The notes under the pieces are model-generated. The model had not been told where the DNA came from. It saw only the letters and a list, made by a program, of their open reading frames with translations, and did not search any database. A DNA stretch of 64,000 bases from Colletes latitarsis (Eukaryota; Arthropoda; Insecta; Hymenoptera; Colletidae), in the NCBI RefSeq assembly GCF_051014445.1, contig NW_027488379.1:558001-622000 (forward strand). Direction: 5' to 3'. Every line of letters begins with the position of its first letter. The first letter of the stretch is position 1. The translations under genes and the position numbers were made by a program. Shown in pieces: positions 1 through 11,356 of this stretch.

Positions 1-246
1 ATACTTTCGCATATTTCTCATACTTCATGGCTAGATCCTGGGCTGTTTCTGGATTGTGTCAGGTAGTAATGTGGGACCACACTGAAACAATCAATTAAAC
101 CTGGTCTTGATAAATATTTTAGAGGATAATGCATGTAAGGTCTGGGATAGGTCTGGGATTTGCCCTCATCAGACTCATACTTTCGCACACTTCACATACT
201 CGTTGAACAGATCCTGGGTTATTTTCTGGTTTGGATCACATAGTAA

Positions 247-258
247 TGTGGTACCACA
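247..258. repeat. Core 12-bp dyad TGTGGTACCACA (one example per monomer)
   Basis: TGTGGTACCACA is a perfect palindrome at about position 72-83 of most monomers; this is a representative copy. The arms TGTGG and CCACA are retained in nearly all monomers, while the central two bases are TA (commonest), GA, GG, CA or CG. A minority have degraded forms such as gaagtgcaacac and ggaagtacaacac. It could be a site for a dimeric protein or a cruciform-prone dyad; that is inference. Confidence 0.85.
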
Positions 259-1192
259 CTGAAACAGACGATTAAACCAGCTTTCGATCAATATTTTTGA
301 GGATAACGCGTGTTAGGTCTAGGTTAGGCCGGCGTTTTTCACTCATCACACTCATACTTTCGCATTCTTCACATATTTGTTGAACGGATCCTGGGTTTTT
401 TCTGGTTTGGATCACGTAGTAATGTGGGACCACACTGAAACAATCAATTAAACCTGGTCTTGATAAATATTTTAGAGGATAACGCATGTTAGGTCTGGGT
501 TAGGTCTAGGATTTGCCCTCATCAGGCTCATACTTTCGCATATTTCTCATACTTCATGGCTAGATCCTGGGCTGTTTCTGGATTGTATCACGTAGTAATG
601 TGGTACCACGCTGAAACAGTCAATTAAACCTGGTTTCGATCAATATTTTAGAGGATAACGCAAGTTAGGTCTGGGATAGGTCTGGGATTCGCCCTCATCA
701 GGCTCATACTTTCGCGTTTTTCACATACTTGTTGAACTGATCCTGGGTTTTTTCTGGTTTGGATCACGTAGCATAGTGGTACCACACTGAAACAGTCGAT
801 TAAACCAGGTTTCGATCAATATTTTAGAGGATAACGCAAGTTTGGTCTGGGATAGGTCTGGGATTTTCACTCCTCAGACTCATACTTTCGCATTCTTCAC
901 ATACTTGTTGAACAGATCCTGGGTCTTTCTGGTTTGGGTCCGGTAGTAATGTGGTACCACACCGAAACAGTCGATTAAACCAGGTTTCGATCAATATTTT
1001 TGAGGATAACGCATGTTAGGTCTAGGTTAGGCCTGGGACTTTCACTCATCAGACTCATACTTTCGCATTCTTCACATACTTGTTGAACGGATCCTGGGTT
1101 TTTTCTGGTTTGGATCACGTAGTAATGTGGGACCACACTGAAACAATCAATTAATCCTGGTCTTGATAAATATTTTAGAGGATAACGCATGT

Positions 1193-1214
1193 TAGGTCTG
1201 GGATAGGTCTGGGA
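1193..1214 (+). repeat. 11-bp direct repeat TAGGTCTGGGA x2 inside the monomer
   Basis: TAGGTCTGGGA occurs twice back to back here. Other monomers have an imperfect form with gttaggtctgggttaggtctagg or gttaggtctaggttaggcc. The box precedes the ttttcactcatc or tttgccctcatc monomer end and recurs throughout the array. Confidence 0.85.
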
Positions 1215-3054
1215 TTTGCCCTCATCATACTCATTCTTTCGCACACTTCACATACTCGTTGAACAGATCCTGGGTTATTTTCTGGTTTGGATCACATAGT
1301 AATGTGGTACTACACTGAAACAGTCGATTAAACTAGGTTTTGATCAATATTTTTGAGGATAACGCATGTTAGGTCTAGTTTAGGCCTGGGATTTGCCCTC
1401 ATCAGACTCATTCTTTCGCATACTTCAAATACTTGTTGAACAGGTCCTGGGGTTTTTTCTGGTTTGGATCACGTAGTAATGTGGTACCACACTGAAACAG
1501 TCGATTAAACCTGGTTTCGGTCAATATTTTTGAGGATAACGCATGTTAGGTATAGGTTAGGCCGAGGATTTTCACTCATCAGACTCATACTTTCGCATTC
1601 TTCACATACTTGTTGAACGGATCCTGGGTTTTTTCTGGCTTGGATCACGTAGTAATGTGGTACCACACTGAAACATTCAATTAAACCTGACCTTGATAAC
1701 TATTTTAGAGGATAACGCATATTAGGTTTGGGTTAGGTCTAGGATTTGCCCTCATCAGGCTCATGCTTTCGCATATTTCTCATACTTCATGGCTAGATCC
1801 TGGGCTGTTTCTGGATTGTGTCACGTAGTAATGTGGTACCACGCTGAAACAGTCAATTAAACCTGGTCTTGATAAATATTTTAGAGGATAACGCTTGTTA
1901 GGTCTAGGTTAGCCCTGGGATTTTCACTCATCAGACTCATACTTTCGCACACATCACATACTCGTTGAACAGATCCTGGGTTATTTTCTGGTTTGGCTCA
2001 CATAGTAATGTGGTACCACACTGAAACAGACGATTAAACCAGCTTTCGATGAATATTTTTGAGGATAACGCATGTTAGGTATAGGTTAGGCCGGCGTTTT
2101 TCACTCATCACACTCATACTTTCGCATTCTTCACATACTTGTTGAACAGTTGCAGGGTTTGTTCTGGTTTGGTTCACTTAGTTATGTGGTACCACACTGA
2201 AACATTCAATTAAACCTGGTCTAGATAAATATTTTAGAGGATAACGCATGTTAGGTCTGACGATAGGTCTGGGATTTTCACTCATCAGACTCATACTTTC
2301 GCATTCTTCACATTTTTGTTGAACGGATCCTGGGTTTTTACTGGTTTGGATCACGTAGTAATGAAGTGCAACACTGAAACAGTCAATTAAACCAGGTTTC
2401 GATCAATATATTTGAGGATAACGCATGTTAGGTCTGGGTTAGGCCGGGGTTTTTCACTCATCACACTCATACTTTCGCATTCTTCACATAGTTGTTGAAC
2501 GGATCCTGGGTTTTTACTGGTTTTGATCACGTAGTAATGAAGTGCAACACTGAAACAGTCAATTAAACCTGGTTTCCATCAATATTTTAGAGGACAACGC
2601 ATGTTAGGTCTAGGTTAGGCCGAGGATTTTCACTCATCAGACTCATACTTTCGTATTCTCCACATACTTGTTGAACGGATCCTGGGTTTTTACTGGTTTG
2701 GATCACGTAGTAATGTGGTACCACACTGAAACAGTCGATTAAACCTGGTTTCGATCAATATTTTTGAGGATAACGCATGTTAGGTCTAGGTTAGGCCGAC
2801 GATTTTCACTCATCAAACTCATACTTTCGCATTCTCCACGTACTTGTTGAACGGATCCTGGGTTTTTACTGGTTTGGATCACGTAGTAATGTGGTACCAC
2901 ACTGAAACATTCAATTAAACCTGGTCTTGATAAATATTTTAGAGGATAACGCATGTTAGGTTTGGGTTAGGTCTAGGATTTGCCCTCATCAGGCTCATAC
3001 TTTCACATATTTCTCATTCTTCATGGCCAGATCCTGAGCTGTTTCTGGATTGTG

Positions 3055-3838
3055 TCACGTAGTAATGTGGGACCACACTGAAACAATCAATTAAACCTGG
3101 TCTTGATGAATATTTTAGAGGATAACGCATGTTAGGTCTAGTTTAGGCCTGGGATTTGCCCTCATCAGACTCATACTTTCGCATACTTCACATACTTATT
3201 GAACAGATCCTGGGTTTTTTTCTGCTTTGGATCACGTAGTAAAGAGGTACCACACTGAAGCAGTCCATTAAACCTGGTTTGAATCAATATTTTAGAGGAT
3301 AACGCATGTTAGGTTTTGGTTAGGTCTAGGATTTGCCCTCATCAGGCTCATACTTTCGCATATTTCTCATACTTCATGGCTAGATCCTGGGCTGTTTCTG
3401 GATTGTATCACGTAGTAATGTGGTACCACGCTGAAACAGTCAATTAAACCTGGTTTCGATCAATATATTAGAGGATAACGCAAGTTAGGTCTGGGATAGG
3501 TCTGGGATTTTCACACATCAGACTCATACTTTCGCATTCTTCACATACTTGTTGAACAGATCGTGGGTTTTTTCTGGTTTGGGTCCGGTAGTAATGTGGT
3601 ACCACACTGAAACAGTCGATTAAACCAGGTTTCGGTCAATATTTTTGAGGATAACGCATGTTAGGTCTGGGTTAGGTCTAGGATTTGCCCTCGTCAGGCT
3701 CATACTTTCGCATTCTTCCCATACTTGTTAAACGGATCCTGGGTTTTTTCCGGTTTGGATCACGTAGTAATGTGGGACCACACTGAAACACTCAATTAAA
3801 CCTAGTCATGATAAATATTTTAGAGGATAACGCATGTT
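3055..3838 (+). repeat. HOR block a, copy 1 (pairs with 5157-6118)
   Basis: This block pairs with 5,157-6,118. Shared private variants include gtaaagaggtaccac, gaagcagtcc, gtttgaatcaat, aggttttggttagg and gtccggtagtaatg. The offset is about 2,102 bp (12 monomers) over the left part. It becomes about 2,278 bp over the right part, because the second copy has one additional monomer. The limits are where similarity falls back to ordinary inter-monomer divergence and are good to about 20 bp. Confidence 0.75.
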
Positions 3839-4989
3839 AGGTCTGGGTTAGGTCTAGGCTTTGCCCCCATCAGGCTCATACTTTCGCATATTTCTCATAC
3901 TTCAAGGCTGGATCCTGGGCTATTTCTGGATTGGATCACGTAGTAATGTTGTACCACACTGAAACAGTCAATTAAACCTGGTTTTGATCAATATTTTAGA
4001 GAACAATCCATGTTAGGTCTAGGTTAGGTCTGGGATTTGCTCTCATCAGGCTCATTCTTTCGCATATTTCTCATACTTGATGGATAGATCCTGGGCTTTT
4101 TCTGGATTGCATCACGTAGTAATGTGGTACCACACTGAAACAGTCAATTAAACCTGGTTTCCATCAATATTTTAGAGGATAACGCAAGTTTGGTCTGGGA
4201 TTTGCCCTCATCAGGCTCATACTTACGGGTTTTTCACATACTTGTTGAACAGATTCTGGGTTTTTTCTGGTTTGGGTCACGTAGTAATGTGGTACCACAC
4301 TGAAACAGTCGATTAAACCAGGTTTCGATCAATAATTTTGAGGATAACGCATGTTAGGTCTAGGCTAGGCCTGGGATTTTCACTCATCAGACTCATACAT
4401 TCGCATTCTTCACATACTTGTTGAACGGATCCTGGGTTTTTTCTGGTTTGGATCACGTAGTAATGTGGGGCCACACTGAAACAGACGATTAAACCAGCTT
4501 TCGATCAATATTTTTGAGGATAACGCATGTTAGGTCTAGGTTAGGCCGGCGTTTTTCACTCATCACACTCATACTTTCGCATTCTTCACATATTTGTTGA
4601 ACGGATCCTGGGTTTTTTCTGGTTTGGATCACGTAGTAATGTGGGACCACACTGAAACAATCAATTAAACCTGGTCTTGATAAATATTTTAGAAGATAAC
4701 GCATGTTAGGTCTGGGTTAGGTCTGGGATTTGCCCTCGTCAGGCTCATACTTTCGCATATTTCTCATATTTCATGGCTAGATCCTGGGCTATTTCTGGAT
4801 TGGATCAGGTAGTAATGTGGTACCACACTGAAACAGTCGAATAAACCAGGTTTCTATCAATATTTTTGAGGATAACACCAGTTAGGTCTGGGATAGGTCT
4901 GGGATTTGCCCTCATCAGGCTCATACTTTCGCGTTCTTCACATACTTGTTGAACAGATCCTGGGTTTTTTCCGGTTTGGGTCACGTAGT

Positions 4990-5005
4990 AGTGTGGTACC
5001 ACACT
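4990..5005. repeat. Extended 16-bp dyad AGTGTGGTACCACACT
   Basis: Where the flank reads gtagtgtgg instead of gtaatgtgg, the core dyad lengthens to a perfect 16-bp palindrome. This occurs mainly in monomers with gcgtttttcac or gcattcttcac and ccggtttgggtcacg upstream, for example near 8,000, 12,400, 50,040, 50,390 and 54,090. Confidence 0.85.
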
Positions 5006-5156
5006 GAAACAGACGATTAAACCAGCTTTCGATCAATATTTTTGAGGATAACGCATGTTAGGTCTAGGTTAGGCCGGGGATTTTCACTCATCAGACTCAT
5101 ACTTTCGCATTCTTCACATACTTGTTGAACGGATCCTGGGTTTGTTCTGGTTTGGA

Positions 5157-6118
5157 TCACGTAGTAATGTGGGACCACACTGAAACAATCAATTAAACCT
5201 GGTCTTGATGAATATTTTAGAGGATAACGCATGTTAGGTCTAGTTTAGGCCTGGGATTTGCTCTGATCAGACTCATACTTTCGCATACTTCACATACTTA
5301 TTGAACAGATCCTGGGTTTTTTTCTGCTTTGGATCACGTAGTAAAGAGGTACCACACTGAAGCAGTCCATTAAACCTGGTTTGAATCAATATTTTAGAGG
5401 ATAACGCATGTTAGGTTTTGGTTAGGTCTAGGATTTGCCCTCATCAGGCTCATACTTTCGCATATTTCTCATACTTCATGGCTAGATCCTGGGCTGTTTC
5501 TGGATTGTATCACGTAGTAATGTGGTACCACGCTGAAACAGTCAATTAAACCTGGTTTCGATCAATATATTAGAGGATAACGCAAGTTAGGTCTGGGATA
5601 GGTCTGGGATTTTCACACATCAGACTCATACTTTCGCATTCTTCACATACTTGTTGAACGGATCCTGGGTTTTTTCTGGTTTGGATCACGTAGTAATGTG
5701 GGGCCACTCTGAAACAGGCGATTAAACCAGCTTTCGATCAATATTTTTGAGGATAACGCATGTTAGGTCTAGGTTAGGCCGGCGTTTTTCACTCATCACA
5801 CTCATACTTTCGCATTCTTCACATATTTGTTGAACAGATCCTGGGTTTTTTCTGGTTTGGGTCCGGTAGTAATGTGGTACCACACTGAAACAGTCGATTA
5901 AACCAGGTTTCGGTCAATATTTTTGAGGATAACGCATGTTAGGTCTGGGTTAGGTCTAGGATTTGCCCTCGTCTGGCTCATACTTTCGCATTCTTCCCAT
6001 ACTTGTTAAACGGATCCTGGGTTTTTTCCGGTTTGGATCACGTAGTAATGTGGGACCACACTGAAACACTCAATTAAACCTAGTCATGATAAATATTTTA
6101 GAGGATAACGCATGTTAG
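5157..6118 (+). repeat. HOR block a, copy 2, one monomer longer
   Basis: This is the partner of 3,055-3,838. The extra monomer lies at about 5,655-5,835. It is the type with gggccactctgaaacaggcg followed by an accagctttcgatc box, a form also present near 270 and 4,480. The rest follows the first copy closely, including the gctcatactttcgcattcttcccatacttgttaaacgg monomer at the right end. Confidence 0.75.
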
Positions 6119-6915
6119 GTCTGGGATAGGTCTGGGATTTGCCCTCACCATACTCATACTTTCGCACACTTCACAAACTCGTTGAACAGATCCTGGGTTA
6201 TTTTCTGGTTTGGATCACATAGTAATGTGGTACCACACTGAAACAGTCGATTAAACCAGGTCTTGATCAATATTTTTGAGGATAACGCATGTTAGGTCTA
6301 GTTTAGGCCTGGGATTTGCCCTCATCAGACTCATACTTTCGCATTCTTCACATACTTGTTGAACAGGTCCTGGGTTTTTTTCTGGTTTGGATCACGTAGT
6401 AATGTGGTACCACACTGAAACAGTCGATTAAACCAGGTTTCGGTCAATATTTTTGAGGATAACGCATGTTAGGTCTGGGTTAGGTCTAGGATTTGCCCCC
6501 ATCAGGCTCATACTTTCGCATTCTTCCCATACTTGTTAAACGGATCCTGGGTTTTTTCCGGTTTGGATCACGTAGTAATGTGGGACCACACTGAAACACT
6601 GTATTAAACCTAGTCATGATAAATATTTTAGAGGATAACGCATGTTAGGTCTGGGATAGGTCTGGGATTTGCCCTCACCATACTCATACTTTCGCACACT
6701 TCACAAACTCGTTGAACAGATCCTGGGTTATTTTCTGGTTTGGATCACATAGTAATGTGGTACCACACTGAAACAGTCGATTAAACCAGGTTTTGATCAA
6801 TATTTTTGAGGATAACGCATGTTAGGTCTAGTTTAGGCCTGGGATTTGCCCTCATCAGACTCATACTTTCGCATACTTCAAATACTTGTTGAACAGGTCC
6901 TGGGTTTTTTTCTGG
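5830..6915 (+). repeat. Three-monomer (528-bp) tandem duplication
   Basis: The run containing cttcccatacttgttaaacgg, ctagtcatgataaat, ccctcaccatactc and cttcacaaactcgttg occurs twice in tandem with a period of 528 bp, or three monomers. The gttaaacggatcctggg motif lies at about 6,005 and 6,535. The same three-monomer unit reappears in tandem form near 22.8-23.5 kb and 27.2-28.0 kb with a 530-bp period, and once near 10.8 kb. Confidence 0.75.
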
Positions 6916-7125
6916 TTTGGATCACGTAGTAATGTGGTACCACACTGAAACAGTCGATTAAACCTGGTTTCGATCAATATTTTTGAGGATAACGCATGTT
7001 AGGTCTAGGTTAGGCCGGGGATTTTCACTCATCAGACTCATACTTTCGCATTCTTCACATACTTGTTGAACGGATCCTGGGTTTTTTCTGGTTTGGATCA
7101 CGTAGTAATGTGGGACCACACTGAA
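6335..7125 (+). repeat. HOR block b, copy 1 (pairs with 10566-11356)
   Basis: This block is repeated at 10,566-11,356 with an offset of 4,231 bp (24 monomers). Both copies carry the private variant cactgtattaaacctagtc, found at about 6,596 and 10,827, followed by the same ordered set of monomers. It diverges at the right end, where this copy has caatgaattaaacc and the other has caatcaattaaacc. Confidence 0.75.
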
Positions 7126-7461
7126 ACAATGAATTAAACCTGGTCTTGATAAATATTTTTGAGGATAACGCAAGTTAGGTCTGGGATAGGTCTGGGATTT
7201 GCCCTCATCAGGCCCATACTTTCGCGTTTTTCACATACTTGTTGAACAGATCCTGGGTTTTTTCCGGTTTGGGTCACGTAGTAGTGTGGTACCACACTGA
7301 AACAGTCGATTAAACCTGGCTTCGATCAATATTTTTGAGGATAACGCATGTTAGGTCTAGGTTAGGCCGGGGATTTTCAGTCATCAGACTCATACTTTCG
7401 CATACTTCAAATACTTGTTGAACAGGCCCTGGGTTTTTTTCTGGTTTCGATCACGTAGTAA

Positions 7462-7473
7462 TGTGGCGCCACA
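7462..7473. repeat. Dyad variant TGTGGCGCCACA with changed but symmetric centre
   Basis: The central TA is replaced by CG, which keeps perfect symmetry. The same form is seen at 8,167-8,178, 29,955-29,966, 51,975-51,986 and 54,794-54,805, all within family I domains. Confidence 0.85.
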
Positions 7474-7479
7474 CTGAAA

Positions 7480-10260
7480 CAGTCGATTAAACCTGGTTTC
7501 GATCAATATTTTAGAGGATAACGCATGTTAGGTATAGGTTAGGCCGAGGATTTTCACTCATCAGACTCATACTTTCGCATTCTCCACATACTTGTTGAAC
7601 GGATCCTGAGTTTTTTCTGGTTTGGATCACATAGTAATGTGGTACCACACTGAAACAGACGATTAAACCAGGTTTCGATCGATATTTTTGAGGATAACGC
7701 ATGTTAGGTCTAGGTTAGGCCGGGGTATTTCACTCAACACACTCATACTTTCGAATTCTTCACATACTTGTTGAACGGATCCTGGGTTTTTACTGGTTTG
7801 GATCACGTAGTAATGTGGTACCACACTGAAACATTCAATTAAAGCTGGTCTTGATAAATATTTTAGAGGATAACGCATGTTAGGTCTGGGATAGGTCTGG
7901 GATTTGCCCACATCAGGCTCATACTTTCGCGTTTTTCACATACTTGTTGAACAGATCCTGGGTCTTTTCCGGTTTGGGTCACGTAGTAGTGTGGTACCAC
8001 ACCGAAACAGTCGATTAAACCTGGTTTGGATCAATATTTTAGAGGATAACGCATGTTAGGTCTAGGTTAGGCCGGGGATTTTCACTCATCAGACTCATAC
8101 TTTCGCATACTTCAAATACTTGTTGGACGGATCCTGGGTTTTTTTCTGGTTTCGATCACGTAGTAATGTGGCGCCACACTGAAACAGTCGATTAAACCTG
8201 GTTTGGATCAATATTTTAGAGGATAACGCATGTTAGGTCTAGGTTAGGCCGGGGATTTTCACTCATCAGACTCATACTTTCGCATTCTGCACATACTTGT
8301 TGGACGGATCCTGGGTTTTTTCTGGTTTGGATCACGTAGTAATGTGGTACCACACTGAAACAGACGATTAAACCAGGTTTCGATCGATATTTTTGAGGAT
8401 AACGCATGTTAGGTCTAGGTTAGGCCGGGGTTTTTCACTCAACACACTCATACTTTCGAATTCTTCACATACTTGTTGAACGGATCCTGGGTTTTTACTG
8501 GTTTGGATCACGTAGTAATGTGGTACCACACTGAAACATTCAATTAAAGCTGGTCTTGATAAATATTTTAGAGGATAACGCAGGTTAGGTTTGGGTTAGG
8601 TCTAGGATTTGCCCTCATCAGGCTCGTACTTTCGCATATTTCTCATACTTCATGGCTAGATCCTGGGCTGTTTCTGGATTGAGTCACGTAGTAATGTGGG
8701 ACCACACTGAAACAATCAATTAAACCTGGTCTTGATAAATATTTTAGAGGATAACGCATGTTAGGTCTGGGATAGGTCTGGGATTTGCCCTCATCATACT
8801 CATACTTTCGCACACTTCACATACTCGTTGAACAGATCCTGGATTATTTTCTGGTTTGGATCACATAGTAATGTGGTACCACACTGGAACAGTCGATTAA
8901 ACCAGGTTTTGATCAATATTTTTGAGGATAACGCATGTTAGGTCTAGTTTAGGCCTGGGATTTGCCCTCATCAGACTCATTCTTTCGCATACTTCAAATA
9001 CTTCTTGAACAGGTCCTGGTTTTTTTTCTGGTTTGGATCACGTAGTCATGTGGTACCACACTGAAACAGTCGATTAAACCTGGTTTCGATCAATATTTTT
9101 GAGGATAACGCATGTTAGGTATAGGTTAGGCCGAGGATTTTCACTCATCAGACTCATACTTTCGCATTCTCCACATACTTGTTGAACGGATCCTGGGTTT
9201 TTACTGGTTTGGATCACGTAGTAATGTGGTACCACACTGAAACAATCAACTAAACCTGGTCTTGATGAATATTTTAGAGGATAACGCATGTTAGGTTTGG
9301 GTTAGGTCTAGGATTTGCCCTCATCAGGCTCATACTTTCGCATATTCCTCATACTTCATGGCTAGATCCTGGGCTGTTTCTGGATTGTGTCACGTAATAA
9401 TGTGGTACCACGCTGAAACAGTCAATTAAACCTGGTCTTGATAAATATTTTAGAGGATAACGCTTGTTAGGTCTAGGTTAGCTCTGGGATTTTCACTCAT
9501 CAGACTCATACTTTCGCATTCTTCACATACTTGTTGAACAGATACAGGGTTTTTTCTGGTTTGGATCACATAGTAATGTGGCACCACACTGAAACAGACG
9601 ATTAAACCAGGTTTCGATCAATATTTTTGAGGATAACGCATGTTAGGTCTAGGTTAGGCCGGGGTTTTTCACTCATCACACTCATACTGTCGCATTCTTC
9701 ACATAGTTGTTGAACGGATCCTGGGTTTTTACTGGTTTGGATCACGTAGTAATGAAGTGCAACACTGAAACAGTCAATTAAACCTGGTTTCCATCAATAT
9801 TTTAGAGGACAACGCATGTTAGGTCTAGGTTAGGCCGAGGATTTTCACTCATCAGACTCATACTTTCGCATTCTCCACATACTTGTTGAACGGATCCTGG
9901 GTTTTCACTGGTTTGGATCACGTAGTAATGTGGTACCACACTGAAACAGTCGATTAAACCTGGTTTCGATCAATATTTTTGAGGATAACGCATGTTAGGT
10001 CTAGGTTAGGCCGAGGATTTTCACTCATCAAACTCGTACTTTCGCATTCTCCACATACTTGTTGAACGGATCCCGGGTTTTTACTGGTTTGGATCACGTA
10101 GTAATGTGGTACCACACTGAAACATTCAATTAAAGCTGGTCTTGATAAATATTTTAGAGGATAACGCATGTTAGGTCTGGGCTAGGTCTGGGATTTGCCC
10201 TCATCATACTCATACTTTCGCACACTTCACATACTCCTTGAACAGATCCTGGATTATTTT
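7480..10260 (+). repeat. Multi-monomer block shared with 29.95-32.26 kb
   Basis: This block parallels 29,950-32,260. Shared rare variants include gtggcgccacac, cgatcgatatttttg, ctcaacacactc, tttcgaattcttc, gtagtcatgtgg, cgtaataatgtgg, gatacaggg and caaactcgtactttcg. The offset steps from 22,493 through about 22,316 to 22,140, so the distal copy has lost two single monomers (177 and 176 bp). Homogeneity over 22 kb within one array suggests a large duplication that was later trimmed. Confidence 0.75.
8146..8210 (+). repeat. Internal 13-bp direct repeat at 52-bp spacing
   Basis: CTGGTTTCGATCA at 8,146-8,158 and CTGGTTTGGATCA at 8,198-8,210 differ at one base. In most monomers the first copy has G and the second C (CTGGTTTGGATCA then CTGGTTTCGATCA). 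Here the two are swapped. The pair suggests that the monomer contains an older internal duplication. Confidence 0.75.
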
Positions 10261-10565
10261 CTGGTTTGGATCACATAGTAATGTGGTACCACACTGAAAC
10301 AGTCAATTAAACCTGGTTTCCATCAATATCTTAGAGAACAACGCAAGTTAGGTCAGGGATAGGTCTGGGATTTGCTCTCATCAGGCTCATACTTTCGCGA
10401 TTTCACATACTTGTTGAATAGATCCTGGGTTTTTTCTGGTTTGGATCACGTAGTAGTGTGGTACCACACTGAAACAATCAATTAAACCTGGTCTTGATAA
10501 ATATTTTAGAGGATAACGCATGTTAGGTCTGGGATAGGTCTGGGATTTGCCCACATCAGGCTCAT

Positions 10566-11356
10566 ACTTTCGCATTCTTCACATACTTGTTGAACAGGTC
10601 CTGGGTTTTTTTCTGGTTTGGATCACGTAGTAATGTGGTACCACACTGAAACAGTCGATTAAACCAGGTTTCGGTCAATATTTTTGAGGATAACGCATGT
10701 TAGGTCTGGGTTAGGTCTAGGATTTGCCCCCATCAGGCTCATACTTTCGCATTCTTCCCATACTTGTTAAACGGATCCTGGGTTTTTTCCGGTTTGGATC
10801 ACGTAGTAATGTGGGACCACACTGAAACACTGTATTAAACCTAGTCATGATAAATATTTTAGAGGATAACGCATGTTAGGTCTGGGATAGGTCTGGGATT
10901 TGCCCTCACCATACTCATACTTTCGCACACTTCACAAACTCGTTGAACAGATCCTGGGTTATTTTCTGGTTTGGATCACATAGTAATGTGGTACCACACT
11001 GAAACAGTCGATTAAACCAGGTTTTGATCAATATTTTTGAGGATAACGCATGTTAGGTCTAGTTTAGGCCTGGGATTTGCCCTCATCAGACTCATACTTT
11101 CGCATACTTCAAATACTTGTTGAACAGGTCCTGGGTTTTTTTCTGGTTTGGATCACGTAGTAATGTGGTACCACACTGAAACAGTCGATTAAACCTGGTT
11201 TCGATCAATATTTTTGAGGATAACGCATGTTAGGTCTAGGTTAGGCCGGGGATTTTCACTCATCAGACTCATACTTTCGCATTCTTCACATACTTGTTGA
11301 ACGGATCCTGGGTTTTTTCTGGTTTGGATCACGTAGTAATGTGGGACCACACTGAA
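10566..11356 (+). repeat. HOR block b, copy 2
   Basis: This is the second copy of the 6,335-7,125 block, with the same monomer order and the same rare cactgtattaaac variant. The spacing of 4,231 bp is 24 monomers. This copy lies about 600 bp from the junction with the type E-rich domain. Confidence 0.75.

Noticed and set aside
30..60. Intrinsic terminators at the gggttttttctgg T tract
   Set aside because: No GC-rich hairpin precedes the T run, and the motif recurs in every monomer as part of the satellite.
105..125. CENP-B box at the tttcgatcaatattt motif
   Set aside because: The first half (TTCG, then A at the right distance) fits the 17-bp consensus in many monomers. The required CGGG half is replaced by T-rich sequence, so this is not a usable match.
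67..125. RNA polymerase III internal promoter or tRNA/SINE origin (tagtaatgtgg, ggtttcgatcaa, then TTTTT)
   Set aside because: The spacing is suggestive, but the A-box-like word lacks its key A. The B-box-like word has an extra T and lacks the final CC. No tRNA cloverleaf can be drawn.
272..487. Minus-strand open frames of 61-89 codons, repeated across the window, as genes
   Set aside because: They are all the same antisense frame of the satellite monomer. They start at the same gataacgcat site and end at the same TTAA box. They have no separate promoter, intron or flanking sequence, and they vary at all codon positions without obvious constraint.
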